NCBI RefSeq assembly: GCF_947489255.1
Contig: NZ_CANLCY010000005.1
Span: forward strand, 310,001 to 374,000
Reading direction: 5' to 3'
DNA: 64,000 bases
Source of the DNA: an uncultured Microbacterium sp.
Lineage (GTDB): Bacteria > Actinomycetota > Actinomycetes > Actinomycetales > Microbacteriaceae
Position numbers and translations under genes: made by a program. Of the stretch, positions 7,520 to 15,700 are shown one piece after another. The notes beneath the pieces are model-generated. The model had not been told where the DNA came from. It saw only the letters and a program-made list of their open reading frames with translations, and searched no databases. The first letter of the stretch is position 1; every line of letters starts with the position of its first letter.

Positions 7520-8631
7520 GCACCAACACCCCCGCCCGCCGCTCGCCCGGCGAGGCACTGAGCATCTGGCTCGTCGCCGAGCGGGAGATCGGCTCGAAGC
7601 TGCGGAGCAAGCCGTTCGTGATCTCGACCGCGGTGCTGATCCTCGCGGCCCTCGCCTCGGTGCTGTGGGGCGGGTTCACGGCCGGCAACGCCGCGTCCAG
7701 CGGCATCCCGGTCGCCGTCACTTCGCAGACCCAGAGCGCCGTGTCGAGCCTCGACGGCCTCGAGGTGACCGTCGCCGACAGCGACGACGACGCCCGTGCC
7801 CTCGTCGCCGACGGAACGGTGGATGCCGCCCTGGTCTCGGGCTCGTCGGAGTCGTCGTTCGACTTCACCGTCGTGGTGAAGGACAGCGTCCCCTCCACCC
7901 TGCTGCAGATGCTCAGCGAGACCCCACCCGTCGATCGCATCGACCCGGGATCGAACGCCGCCGACGTCCTGCGGTACTTCATCGCCCTCGCCTTCGGCAT
8001 CGTGTTCCTCATCGCCGCCTCGACCTTCGGCGGAACGATCGCGCAGAGCGTCGTGGAGGAGAAGCAGACGCGCGTGGTCGAGATCCTCATCTCGGCGATC
8101 CCCGTCCGAGCCCTGCTGGCGGGCAAGGTGCTGGGCAACACGATCCTCGCGATGGCGCAGATCGTGCTGCTGGCGGCGGTCGCGGTCATCGGCCTCGCGG
8201 TGACCGATCAGGCGGGGGTGCTCGACGCCCTCGGCGCCCCCATCGCATCGTTCGCGATCTTCTTCCTCTTCGGCTTCGTGCTGCTGGCGGCGCTCTTCGC
8301 CGCGGCCGCCGCGATGGTGTCGCGGCAGGAGGACATCGGGGCGACCACGACGCCGATCACGATGCTGATCATGGCGCCGTACTTCCTGGTGATCTTCTTC
8401 AACGACAACCCCGTCGTGCTCACCGTGATGTCGTACGTGCCCTTCTCGGCCCCCGTGGGCATGCCGCTGCGCATGTACCTCGGCGACGCCCAGTGGTGGG
8501 AGCCCGTGCTGTCGCTGCTGATCCTCGTCGCCTCGTGCGTCGCGGCGATCGGGCTCGCGTCGCGCATCTACCGCAACTCTCTGCTGCGCATGGGGGCGCG
8601 CGTCAAGCTGGCGGAGGCCCTGAAGGGCTGA
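7516..8631 (+). CDS. ABC exporter permease (NatB-like, ABC-2 family)
   Basis: This 371-residue membrane protein has one helix near residues 33-55, a large external domain (about 60-145), and five or six C-terminal helices from about 150 on, with LFAAAAAMVSRQEDIGA in the core. This layout is that of NatB/ABC-2 permeases that export ions, peptides or drugs. With the upstream ATPase it forms a complete exporter. The position behind a DesK/LiaS-like system suggests a role in envelope stress or antimicrobial resistance; substrate unknown. Confidence 0.9.
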   Translation: MSTNTPARRSPGEALSIWLVAEREIGSKLRSKPFVISTAVLILAALASVLWGGFTAGNAASSGIPVAVTSQTQSAVSSLDGLEVTVADSDDDARALVADGTVDAALVSGSSESSFDFTVVVKDSVPSTLLQMLSETPPVDRIDPGSNAADVLRYFIALAFGIVFLIAASTFGGTIAQSVVEEKQTRVVEILISAIPVRALLAGKVLGNTILAMAQIVLLAAVAVIGLAVTDQAGVLDALGAPIASFAIFFLFGFVLLAALFAAAAAMVSRQEDIGATTTPITMLIMAPYFLVIFFNDNPVVLTVMSYVPFSAPVGMPLRMYLGDAQWWEPVLSLLILVASCVAAIGLASRIYRNSLLRMGARVKLAEALKG

Positions 8632-8651
8632 ACGATCCTGCTCGGATCACC

Positions 8652-8690
8652 GGGCGGATGGATGCCGTGACTCGCGGCATCCATCCGCCC
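8652..8690. terminator. Strong bidirectional terminator hairpin
   Basis: GGGCGGATGGATGCCG (8652-8667) and CGGCATCCATCCGCCC (8675-8690) form a perfect 16-bp stem with a 7-nt loop between two convergent genes. Confidence 0.85.
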
Positions 8691-8712
8691 GTCGCCGCGG
8701 TGGCGGGGCGTT

Positions 8713-9093
8713 TCACTCCTCCAAGACCGCGAGCACGTTGCCGGCGGGGTCGCGGAACCACGCGATGAGCGGTCCCCCCTCGCGCATGATGCCGCGCGAG
8801 TCGGTGGGGAAGTCGGCGTCGTCGTAGATCTTGGTCTCGACGCCCCGCGCCCGCAGGTCGTCGACGGCCGCCTCGACATCGGCCACGGGGAAGTTCAGCA
8901 CCGTGAACGACGCCGGCTCGTGATGGGGCTTGCCGTAGACGAGGATGCTCCCCCCGGATGCCAAGTGCAGGCGGAGGAAGCCGGATCCCTCGAGCACCTC
9001 CACGCGCAGACCGAGGGTGTCGGCGTAGAAGCGGTGCGCGGCGTCGAGGTCGTCGACCGCGAAGCCGGCGAAGGCGCCATCGGGGTGGAACAT
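8713..9093 (-). CDS. VOC-family (glyoxalase/bleomycin-resistance fold) protein
   Basis: This 126-residue protein has the vicinal-oxygen-chelate fold: DLDAAHRFYADTLGLRVEV near the N-terminus, HLASGGSILVYGK, and the C-terminal WFRDPAGNVLAVLEE. Such proteins bind a metal or small ligand; the exact activity is not predictable. The ATG at 9093 has GAGGAGA just upstream. An alternative in-frame ATG at 9108 overlaps the preceding stop but has no good site. The gene follows a membrane-protein gene on the same strand and probably shares its transcript. Confidence 0.85.
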   Translation of the reverse strand: MFHPDGAFAGFAVDDLDAAHRFYADTLGLRVEVLEGSGFLRLHLASGGSILVYGKPHHEPASFTVLNFPVADVEAAVDDLRARGVETKIYDDADFPTDSRGIMREGGPLIAWFRDPAGNVLAVLEE

Positions 9094-9107
9094 GGGTTCT
9101 CCTCTCA

Positions 9108-9821
9108 TCAGCGCGCCACGTACGCCGTGACGCTGTCGGACAGACGGATGGGGATGCCGTCGACGGCCGACGGGTCGGTCTCGCCGACCGCGACGGTCAG
9201 GTCGCCGTCGACTCCGAACGCGGCCGACGGACCGGCGCTGCCGGAGGCGCAGCCCACCGACCACGGCCGGTTGTCGGAAGACGTAAACGTCGCGATGCAG
9301 ACGCCGTCGCCGTCGTCGGGCTGGGCGAGGTAGACGCGGAAGTCGCTGACCGTCGCGATGTAGCGGGTGCTGGAGGGATCGATTCCGCTGTCGCGGAGGA
9401 TGTCGGCGGAGATCACGTCTTCGACCGTCTGCGGGAACGTCAATTCCGGGTAGGCGGCCGACGCCGGATCCGCGGAGGCCGCGGGTGCGGCGAGACCGGC
9501 GCCGATCGCGATGCCCAGCCCGACGAGCGCCACCGCCCCGGCCGCGGCGAGCGCCCACCGCAGCACCCGGCGGGCACGCCTGCCGCCGGGCATGGCGGCC
9601 GCGGGCTCGGCATCCATATGTTCCGGATCCGGGCGGGCGGCGTCGGGGGCCGTGGCATCCCTGGCTCGGGCATCCCGCAGGTCGTCGGAGGAGGGGGTGG
9701 GGTCGGCGCGGCGCCCTTCTTCGAGCTCCGCGAGCCGGGCGATCATCTCGGGCGTCGCGCTCGCGCCGTCGGGGCCGTAGATGCGCTCGCGCAGACCCTC
9801 CAGCTCGACGTCCTCGTCCAT
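9108..9821 (-). CDS. Single-pass membrane protein, paralogue A of an unnamed family
   Basis: I do not recognise a named family. The 237-residue protein has an N-terminal cytoplasmic part (LEGLRERIYGPDGASATPEM then a variable Asp/Pro-rich stretch), one helix at about 88-108, and an exported domain of about 125 residues. That domain has YPELTFPQT, GIDPSSTRYIATV, FRVYLA, a cysteine in VCIATFTS and a second in VGCASG. The paralogues at 9907-10638 and 55756-56499 share this plan. The two conserved cysteines may form a disulphide. A TAGAGT box ends 6 nt before the ATG (9828-9833), so the mRNA is probably leaderless. No anti-sigma zinc motif is present. Confidence 0.8.
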   Translation of the reverse strand: MDEDVELEGLRERIYGPDGASATPEMIARLAELEEGRRADPTPSSDDLRDARARDATAPDAARPDPEHMDAEPAAAMPGGRRARRVLRWALAAAGAVALVGLGIAIGAGLAAPAASADPASAAYPELTFPQTVEDVISADILRDSGIDPSSTRYIATVSDFRVYLAQPDDGDGVCIATFTSSDNRPWSVGCASGSAGPSAAFGVDGDLTVAVGETDPSAVDGIPIRLSDSVTAYVAR

Positions 9822-9906
9822 GCGATGACTCTACGACCGCGCGGGCGGGCCCGGGCCTCCCGCGCATGGGCGGCGTGGAGCGGGGCGAGCCGCGACGGCG
9901 CCTGCC

Positions 9907-10638
9907 TCACTCGGTGATGTAGGCGGTCACCGACTCCGACAGCCGCACCGGCGTCCCGGTGATCGTCATGCGCGACGTGTCGCCGATCGCGATGCTCAGA
10001 TGCTGGTCGATGCCGAACACCGCCGCGTCGTCGAAGGGCCCGCCCGTGGTGCATCCCGCGGCCCATGGCTCGTCGTCGGCGTCGACGAAGGTGACCACGC
10101 ACGATCCCTCTCCGCGCTCGCGCTTCGCGAGGTACACGCGGAACCCGCGCACGACCGCGATGTAACGCGTGGTGGCCGGGTCGATGCCGCTGTCGTCGAT
10201 GAGCTGCGCCGTGATGACGTCGTCATCGGTCTGCGGGAACGTCAGCTCGGGGAACCGCGGGCTCGCCGACGGCGAGGGGGTCGCGGATGCGGCGACGAAG
10301 GCCGGCGAGGCGACGCCCGCGGCGTATCCCGCACCGAGCAGCGCGAGCGCGGCCACGACACCGACGATCAGGGAGAAGACGCGCGGTCGGTGGAGATCGG
10401 CATCCCTCTCCTCCGGCCGGTCGCCCTCGTCGGTCGCAGCGGGCGCGGTTCCGGCGGGCGCGGGCACGGCGGGTGACGGCGCTTTCGGTGCGGGCGCGTG
10501 CGGTGCCCGCACCGCGTCGCGCCGGAGGACGTCTTCCAGGGCACCCAGGCGGGCGATCTCGTCGGGCGTCGGCGGATCGCCGGTGCCGCCGTACACGCGC
10601 TCGCGCAGGCGGCGCAGCTCGACGTCGTCGGCGCTCAT
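9907..10638 (-). CDS. Single-pass membrane protein, paralogue B of an unnamed family
   Basis: This 243-residue protein is colinear with its neighbour. It has N-terminal LRRLRERVYGGTGDPPTPDE, a Pro/Ala-rich linker, a membrane helix at about 90-112 (SLIVGVVAALALLGAGYAAG), then FPELTFPQTDDDVITA, GIDPATTRYIAVV, FRVYLAKR, SCVVTF and AAGCTTGG. Function unknown; the constant external domain suggests a sensor or structural role at the cell surface. The promoter is nearly identical to that of paralogue A: GCGGTCGTAGAGT, then 6 nt, then ATG. This is a likely tandem duplication with shared control. Confidence 0.8.
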   Translation of the reverse strand: MSADDVELRRLRERVYGGTGDPPTPDEIARLGALEDVLRRDAVRAPHAPAPKAPSPAVPAPAGTAPAATDEGDRPEERDADLHRPRVFSLIVGVVAALALLGAGYAAGVASPAFVAASATPSPSASPRFPELTFPQTDDDVITAQLIDDSGIDPATTRYIAVVRGFRVYLAKRERGEGSCVVTFVDADDEPWAAGCTTGGPFDDAAVFGIDQHLSIAIGDTSRMTITGTPVRLSESVTAYITE

Positions 10639-10729
10639 GCCCCGACTCTACGACCGCGGCATCCGCCCCGGCCCGGCTCCGGTCGCGGAACGGGCTGGAT
10701 AGGCTGGAACGATCGGGACAGGAGGAACC

Positions 10730-11434
10730 GTGCCGGGAGCGCTCGAGGGCTTCGTCGCCGACATCGTCGCGCTCGCCGTCGCCGAAGACGGGACCACCGC
10801 CCGCCGCCTGCCGCCCGAGCGCGACCTGGTCGAGGCGCTCGGGATCAGTCGCGGAGCCCTGCGCGAGCATCTGCTGGTGCTGGAACGCCTCGGCTTCCTC
10901 ACGCGCGTCCAGGGTCGCGGCACCTACCTCGACACGCCCCGTGACGACTTCGTCCGCAGCTACTTCACGATCTCGCGGGAGTTCGGACACCTCACCGACG
11001 AGCAGTTCGCCGAATCCCGGATGATGCTCGAAGAGACCGCGGCGGGCGCCGCGGCCGAGCGGGCGTCGGCGGACGTGGTGACCGAGCTGCGCGAGCTCGT
11101 CGACCGCATGATCGCCGCGACCCGCGCGGGCGAGCACGACGAGGCACTCGCCGCCGACATCGCCTTCCACCGCCGCCTGCAGCTCGCCGTCGAGAATCCC
11201 GTCATGCACCTGCTGCACGAGGGCCTCAGCCACGTGCTGAGCGAGACGATCCGCGTCCGACGCCTCGAGGCGGTGGCGGTGGAGGTCCCCGACGCCGACG
11301 GAACCCTCCGCACCGACAGCGTGCACTACCCGATCGTGGATGCCATCGAGGCCGGCGACCCCGCGGCGGCACGCGCCGCGATGCGCGAGCACTTCCGCAA
11401 CTGGCAGAACCTCGGGCTCGTCTCCGACCGCTGA
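10730..11434 (+). CDS. GntR/FadR-family transcriptional regulator
   Basis: This 234-residue regulator has an N-terminal winged helix (ARRLPPERDLVEALGISRGA, LVLERLGFLTRVQGRGTYL; about residues 24-67) and a C-terminal FCD ligand-binding domain (SRMMLEETAAGAAAERA, then AFHRRLQLAVENPVM). Carboxylate or sugar-acid ligands are typical of the class. AGGAGG lies before the GTG, and TAGGCT at 10700-10705 is a probable -10. The gene is directly upstream of, and codirectional with, the dehydrogenase/transporter/transketolase operon, whose promoter carries two FadR-like operators. Confidence 0.93.
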   Translation: MPGALEGFVADIVALAVAEDGTTARRLPPERDLVEALGISRGALREHLLVLERLGFLTRVQGRGTYLDTPRDDFVRSYFTISREFGHLTDEQFAESRMMLEETAAGAAAERASADVVTELRELVDRMIAATRAGEHDEALAADIAFHRRLQLAVENPVMHLLHEGLSHVLSETIRVRRLEAVAVEVPDADGTLRTDSVHYPIVDAIEAGDPAAARAAMREHFRNWQNLGLVSDR

Positions 11435-11439
11435 CGCCG

Positions 11440-11506
11440 ATTGGCTAACCAATCTTGACAGGCGGCTCATGCCGCGCTTTACTGGGTCCGCGATTGGTTA
11501 ACCATT
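11440..11506 (+). promoter_or_regulatory. Promoter flanked by two FadR-type operators
   Basis: ATTGGCTAACCAAT (11440-11453) and ATTGGTTAACCATT (11493-11506) are near-identical palindromes. They match the TNGTNNNACNA pattern of FadR-type GntR regulators. Between them lie TTGACA (11455-11460), a 17-nt spacer and TTTACT (11478-11483). The second operator covers the expected start of transcription, which fits repression relieved by a ligand. Confidence 0.8.
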
Positions 11507-11540
11507 CGCGTTCCGCACACACCGATGGAGGTAGACGGCG

Positions 11541-12413
11541 ATGACGCTCAGCGCGGATCGAGTGACGTTCGTGGGGCTCGGCGCGATCGGACTCCCGATG
11601 GCCCGCAGACTCACGCAGGCCGACCTCGCGGTCACCGGCGTCGACCCCTTCGCGCCCGCCCGCGAGCGCGCCGAGGCCGACGGCATCCGCGCGGTCGAAT
11701 CCATCGCGGACGCGGGCGACGACCCGATCGTCGTGGTCATGGTCGCCACCCCCGAGCACCTCGACGCGCTGGTCGACCAGGCCTTCGCGGCCGACGCGGT
11801 CGCCGGCCGCACCTGGGTCGTCATGAGCACCGTCGGACCGGATGCGGTGCGCTCGGCGTCGGAGCGGCTGCTCGGCGGCGGAGCGCGCGTCGTGGACGCC
11901 CCCGTCACCGGCGGTGTCGCCCGGGCCACCACCGGTTCGCTGACGATCTTCGCCTCGGGCCCCGCCGCCGACATCGCGGCCGTCGAGCCGGTGCTGTCGC
12001 AGTTCGGGACCGTGCGGACGGTCGGCGACGAGCTCGGCCGCGGGCAGAGCATCAAGGTCGTCAACCAGCACCTGTGCTCGGTGCACATCGTCGCCGCGGC
12101 CGAAGCACTCTCGCTCGCCGCTCGGCTGGGCCTCGACCCCGCCGAGGTGCTGCCCCTGCTCGAGTCCGGCGCCGCCGGGTCGTGGATGCTCTCCGACCGC
12201 GGCCCGCGCATGCTCGAGGGCACCGACGTCGAGGTCACCAGCCAGATCAACATCTTCGTCAAGGACTCCGGGCTCGTCTTCGACGCGGCCCGCGCCGCGG
12301 GCGCCGAGACCCCTCTGCTGGATTCCGCGCGCGAGCGCTACCTCGCCGCCCAGGCCGTGGGCCTGGGCACCCGCGACGACTCGCGGGTCATCGAAACCTA
12401 CCCCCACCCCTGA
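11541..12413 (+). CDS. NAD(P)-dependent beta-hydroxyacid dehydrogenase family protein
   Basis: This 290-residue protein belongs to the 3-hydroxyisobutyrate / tartronate-semialdehyde / threonate dehydrogenase family. It has the Rossmann motif VGLGAIGLPMA at 11-21, substrate loop DAPVTGGVARATTGSL at 119-134 and catalytic Lys172 with Asn175 in SIKVVNQ. It probably oxidises or reduces a short 2- or 3-hydroxy acid that enters by the MFS transporter encoded next. It is the first gene of the operon, with GGAGGTAG before the ATG. The exact substrate cannot be fixed by eye. Confidence 0.9.
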   Translation: MTLSADRVTFVGLGAIGLPMARRLTQADLAVTGVDPFAPARERAEADGIRAVESIADAGDDPIVVVMVATPEHLDALVDQAFAADAVAGRTWVVMSTVGPDAVRSASERLLGGGARVVDAPVTGGVARATTGSLTIFASGPAADIAAVEPVLSQFGTVRTVGDELGRGQSIKVVNQHLCSVHIVAAAEALSLAARLGLDPAEVLPLLESGAAGSWMLSDRGPRMLEGTDVEVTSQINIFVKDSGLVFDAARAAGAETPLLDSARERYLAAQAVGLGTRDDSRVIETYPHP

Positions 12414-12445
12414 CTCCACCCGTCTGTTCAAGGAGGAACAACGAC

Positions 12446-13777
12446 ATGACCGCCCCCACCCGCACGCCGCGCCAGAAACCGCTCGGCGACAACCCCGTCA
12501 AGGTCTCGATCGCCTCGATGATCGGCACCGCCGTGGAGTCCTACGACTTCTTCATCTACGGCACCGCCTCGGCCGCCTACTTCGGCTCGGTCTTCTTCCA
12601 CGCCGAGGACCCGGTCGTCGGCGTACTGCAGTCGTTCGCCGTGCTCGCGGTCGGCTTCTTCTTCCGCCCCCTCGGCGGCTACCTCGCCGGGCACTTCGGC
12701 GACCGGATCGGCCGCAAGACCGTGCTGCTGGCCTCGCTGATCGTCATGGGCGCGGCGACCTTCGCCGTCGGGCTCCTCCCCACTTACGCCATGGTCGGCG
12801 TGCTCGCCCCGGTCCTGCTGATCGTCCTCCGCGCCGTCCAGGGCATCGGGTTCGGCGCCGAGTGGGGCGGAGCGGTGCTGATGGCCGTCGAGCACTCTCC
12901 CGCGAAGCGCCGCGGGTTCTTCGGGGCCGTGCCGCAGATCGGCATCCCGGCGGGTCTGCTGCTGGCCAACGGCACCTTCCTCCTCTCGAACGCGCTGTTC
13001 GAGGGCGACTGGGTGTGGCGCGTGCCCTTCCTGCTCTCGATCGTGATGGTCGCGATCGGCCTGTGGATCCGCCTCGGAGTCAAGGAGTCGCCCGAGTTCG
13101 AGAAGATGAAGAGCCAGGGCGAGATCCACAAGCAGCCCGTGATCGCGATGTTCAAGCGCGACTGGCGACTGGTGCTGCGCATCATCGGCCTGCGTCTGGC
13201 CGAGACCGGCGGCTACTACGTCACCACGAGCTTCGTCCTGTCGTACGTGGGCCTGGCCGCCATCACCGACAAGCAGTACGTGCTCTGGGGCACGATGGCC
13301 GGCTCCGCCCTCGGACTCGTTTCGCACCTGCTCTACGGCGCCTGGAGCGACCGCATCGGCCGCAAGCCCGTGTTCCTGCTGGGTGCGATCTTCACGATCG
13401 CCTTCGGCATCCCGATGTTCCTGCTCATCAACACCGGCGCCGTCATCATGGTGGTCGTCGCCGTCGCCCTCAGCCTGCTGCTGAGCCACGACCCCATCTT
13501 CGCCGTCGAGTCGAGCTGGTTCAGCGAACTGTTCTCGCGCGACGTCCGCTCGTCGGGCATCTCGCTCGGCTACAACGGCGCCTCGATCATCGCGGGCTTG
13601 CTGCCCTTCCTCGCCACCGCGCTCTACGCCGGCGTCGGCTGGATCGGCCCCGCGCTGCTCTTCGTCGCCCTCGGCGTCATCTCGACCGCTGTCGCCGCCG
13701 TGACCCGCGAGACCGCGCCCGTACGCGTCGGCGACACCGCCGAGGCCACGGCTCCCGCTCTCACCCCCACCCGATGA
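12446..13777 (+). CDS. MFS transporter, metabolite:H+ symporter type
   Basis: This 443-residue protein with 12 predicted helices belongs to the MHS branch of the major facilitator superfamily (ShiA/KgtP/ProP-like). Hallmarks are GTAVESYDFFIYGTA near the N-terminus, the loop GHFGDRIGRKTVLL, and the second-half copy WSDRIGRKPVFLL. Members import organic acids or zwitterions with protons. AAGGAGG precedes the ATG. The next gene begins at the stop (ATGA), so the transporter is tied to transketolase subunits and the FadR-like regulator. This points to uptake of the pathway's own substrate, perhaps a sugar acid. Confidence 0.92.
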   Translation: MTAPTRTPRQKPLGDNPVKVSIASMIGTAVESYDFFIYGTASAAYFGSVFFHAEDPVVGVLQSFAVLAVGFFFRPLGGYLAGHFGDRIGRKTVLLASLIVMGAATFAVGLLPTYAMVGVLAPVLLIVLRAVQGIGFGAEWGGAVLMAVEHSPAKRRGFFGAVPQIGIPAGLLLANGTFLLSNALFEGDWVWRVPFLLSIVMVAIGLWIRLGVKESPEFEKMKSQGEIHKQPVIAMFKRDWRLVLRIIGLRLAETGGYYVTTSFVLSYVGLAAITDKQYVLWGTMAGSALGLVSHLLYGAWSDRIGRKPVFLLGAIFTIAFGIPMFLLINTGAVIMVVVAVALSLLLSHDPIFAVESSWFSELFSRDVRSSGISLGYNGASIIAGLLPFLATALYAGVGWIGPALLFVALGVISTAVAAVTRETAPVRVGDTAEATAPALTPTR

Positions 13778-13785
13778 GGTTCTCC

Positions 13786-14658
13786 ATGACGATCACGACC
13801 ACGACCGCATCCGTCGCCGAGCGCGCCGCCACGATCCGCGCGGGCGCGCAGCGGATCCGCCTGAATGCGCTGCACATGGGCGAGGTGCAGGGCCAGGGCT
13901 ACGTCGGCCAGGCCCTCGGCGCGGCCGACGTGCTGGCCGCGGTGTACCTCGACCAGCTGCGCTATCGCGCCGACGACCCGCACTGGGAGGACCGCGACCG
14001 CTTCCTCCTCTCCACCGGGCACTACGCCATCGCCCTCTACGCCGCCCTCGCCGAGGCCGGAGTGATCTCGCGCGAAGAGCTCGACACCTACGGGTCCGAC
14101 GATTCGCGGCTGCCGATGTCGGGGATGGCCAGCTACACCCCCGGCATGGAGATCTCGGGCGGGTCGCTCGGGCACGGGCTGACCGTGGCCGTCGGCATGG
14201 CCCTGGGCCTGCGGCACCGCGGCAGCGATTCGCGCGTGTTCAACTTCCTCTCCGACGGCGAGCTCAACGAGGGCTCGACGTGGGAGGCGGCCATGAGCGC
14301 GGCATCCCATCGCCTCGGCAACCTCACCGCGATCGTCGACATGAACGCCCTCCAGGCCGACGGACCGACCGCGGGCGTGCTCGCGATCGAACCCGCTGAG
14401 GAGAAGTGGGCGGCCTTCGGGTGGAACACCCAGCGCGTCGACGGGAACGATCCGGATGCCGTGCTCGCGGCGTTCGACGCCATCGCCGACCGCGACCCGG
14501 TGGGCGCTCCGCAGGTGATCCTGTGCGACGTCACCGTCGGCAAGGGCGTGCCCCTGCTGGAGCAGCGCGAGAAGAACCACTTCATGCGCATCGACGAGGA
14601 CGAATGGGCCGTGTGCCGCGCACAGCTCATCGCGGGATACGAGGAGACCAGCCGATGA
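13786..14658 (+). CDS. Transketolase N-terminal subunit
   Basis: This 290-residue subunit carries the thiamine-diphosphate (PP) domain of a split transketolase. ARTIRLN-like QRIRLNALHMGEVQGQGYVG, the STGHYAIALYAALAE block, EISGGSLGHGLTVAVGMALG and the ThDP/Mg motif SDGELNEGSTWEAAM ending in IVDMN are all present. I chose the ATG at 13786 because GAGG lies 6 nt upstream; an ATG at 13774 overlapping the MFS stop would add four residues. The C-terminal half is encoded next with a 4-bp overlap. Split transketolases of this sort often serve dedicated sugar pathways rather than the pentose-phosphate cycle. Confidence 0.92.
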   Translation: MTITTTTASVAERAATIRAGAQRIRLNALHMGEVQGQGYVGQALGAADVLAAVYLDQLRYRADDPHWEDRDRFLLSTGHYAIALYAALAEAGVISREELDTYGSDDSRLPMSGMASYTPGMEISGGSLGHGLTVAVGMALGLRHRGSDSRVFNFLSDGELNEGSTWEAAMSAASHRLGNLTAIVDMNALQADGPTAGVLAIEPAEEKWAAFGWNTQRVDGNDPDAVLAAFDAIADRDPVGAPQVILCDVTVGKGVPLLEQREKNHFMRIDEDEWAVCRAQLIAGYEETSR

Positions 14659-15659
14659 GCAACGCCACGGCCGCCCCGAAGCTGAAGACCTCGGCGATGA
14701 TCGCCTCGTTCGCCGACCCCGGGCAGAAGACCGCCGCCGCCCCCTTCGGGCACGCGCTCGCGGAACTCGCGGAGCGCGACCAGCGGGTCGTCGGCCTCAG
14801 CGCCGACCTCGCGAAGTACACCGACATGCACATCTTCCGCGACCGGCATCCGGAGCGGTTCTTCCAGATGGGCATGGCCGAGCAGCTGCTGTTCGGGGCG
14901 GCCGCCGGCATGGCCGAGGTCGGGCTCGTGCCCTTCGCCTCGACGTACTCCGTGTTCGCCGCGCGGCGCGCGTACGACTTCATCTGCCTCGACATCGCCG
15001 AGCCGAACCTCAACGTCAACATCGTCGGGGGGCTTCCCGGACTCACGACCGGGTACGGGCCGAGCCACCAGGCGACCGAGGACGTCGCGATCTTCCGCGG
15101 GATGCCGAACCTCACGATCGTCGACCCGTGCGACTCGGTCGACATCGCCGCCGCCGTCCCGCAGCTCGCCGATCACGCCGGCCCGACGTATCTGCGTCTG
15201 CTGCGTGGTCAGGTGCCCACGGTGCTCGACGAGTACGACTACACGTTCGAGCTCGGAAAGGCGAAGGTCGTGCGCCCCGGCGCCGACGTCGTGTTCGTCA
15301 GCAGCGGCCTGATGACGATGCGGGCGTTGCAGGCCGCGGAGCGCCTCGCCGCCGAACGCGTCGACGTCGCGGTCGTGCACGCCCCCACGCTCAAGCCGTT
15401 CGACGAGGAGACCGTGCTGCGCGAACTCGACACCCCGCGGTTGGCCGTGACGCTGGAGAACCACACCGTCGTCGGCGGGCTCTTCGAGACCGTCGCCGGC
15501 GCCCTCGTGCGTCGGGGCGTCTCGCGCCGCGTGGTGCCGATCGGACTGCCCGACGCCTTCCTCGACGCCGGGGCCCTCCCCACCCTGCACGACCGCTACG
15601 GACTCTCCACCGACGCGATCATCGCGCGGGTGCTGCGCGAGCTGCGCGCAAGCGACTGA
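14655..15659 (+). CDS. Transketolase C-terminal subunit
   Basis: This 334-residue subunit carries the pyrimidine-binding and C-terminal domains that complete the split transketolase. The catalytic glutamate is in MGMAEQLLFGAAAGMAEVG. PFASTYSVFAARRAYDFI, GPSHQATEDVAIFRGMPN and the C-terminal VTLENHTVVGGLFETVAGAL are family landmarks. It is the last gene of the operon and a hairpin follows. No kinase or isomerase is encoded here, so the ketol donor must already be phosphorylated or be made elsewhere in the genome. Confidence 0.92.
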   Translation: MSNATAAPKLKTSAMIASFADPGQKTAAAPFGHALAELAERDQRVVGLSADLAKYTDMHIFRDRHPERFFQMGMAEQLLFGAAAGMAEVGLVPFASTYSVFAARRAYDFICLDIAEPNLNVNIVGGLPGLTTGYGPSHQATEDVAIFRGMPNLTIVDPCDSVDIAAAVPQLADHAGPTYLRLLRGQVPTVLDEYDYTFELGKAKVVRPGADVVFVSSGLMTMRALQAAERLAAERVDVAVVHAPTLKPFDEETVLRELDTPRLAVTLENHTVVGGLFETVAGALVRRGVSRRVVPIGLPDAFLDAGALPTLHDRYGLSTDAIIARVLRELRASD

Positions 15660-15671
15660 GCGATCGACGCC

Positions 15672-15700
15672 GACGGCCCCGGCCCATCTCAGGGGGCCGT
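15672..15700. terminator. Hairpin between convergent genes
   Basis: ACGGCCCC (15673-15680) pairs with GGGGCCGT (15693-15700) over a 12-nt loop. The right arm overlaps the last codons of the convergent GH15 gene, so it may serve both directions. Confidence 0.6.

Noticed and set aside
9108..10638. Anti-sigma factors
   Set aside because: The single-helix topology fits, but no zinc-binding anti-sigma motif is present and no sigma gene is adjacent.
12446..15659. Sulfosugar (sulfo-transketolase) or apiose pathway
   Set aside because: Split transketolase occurs in such routes, but no kinase, isomerase or sulfur-specific gene is here, so naming a substrate would be unsupported.
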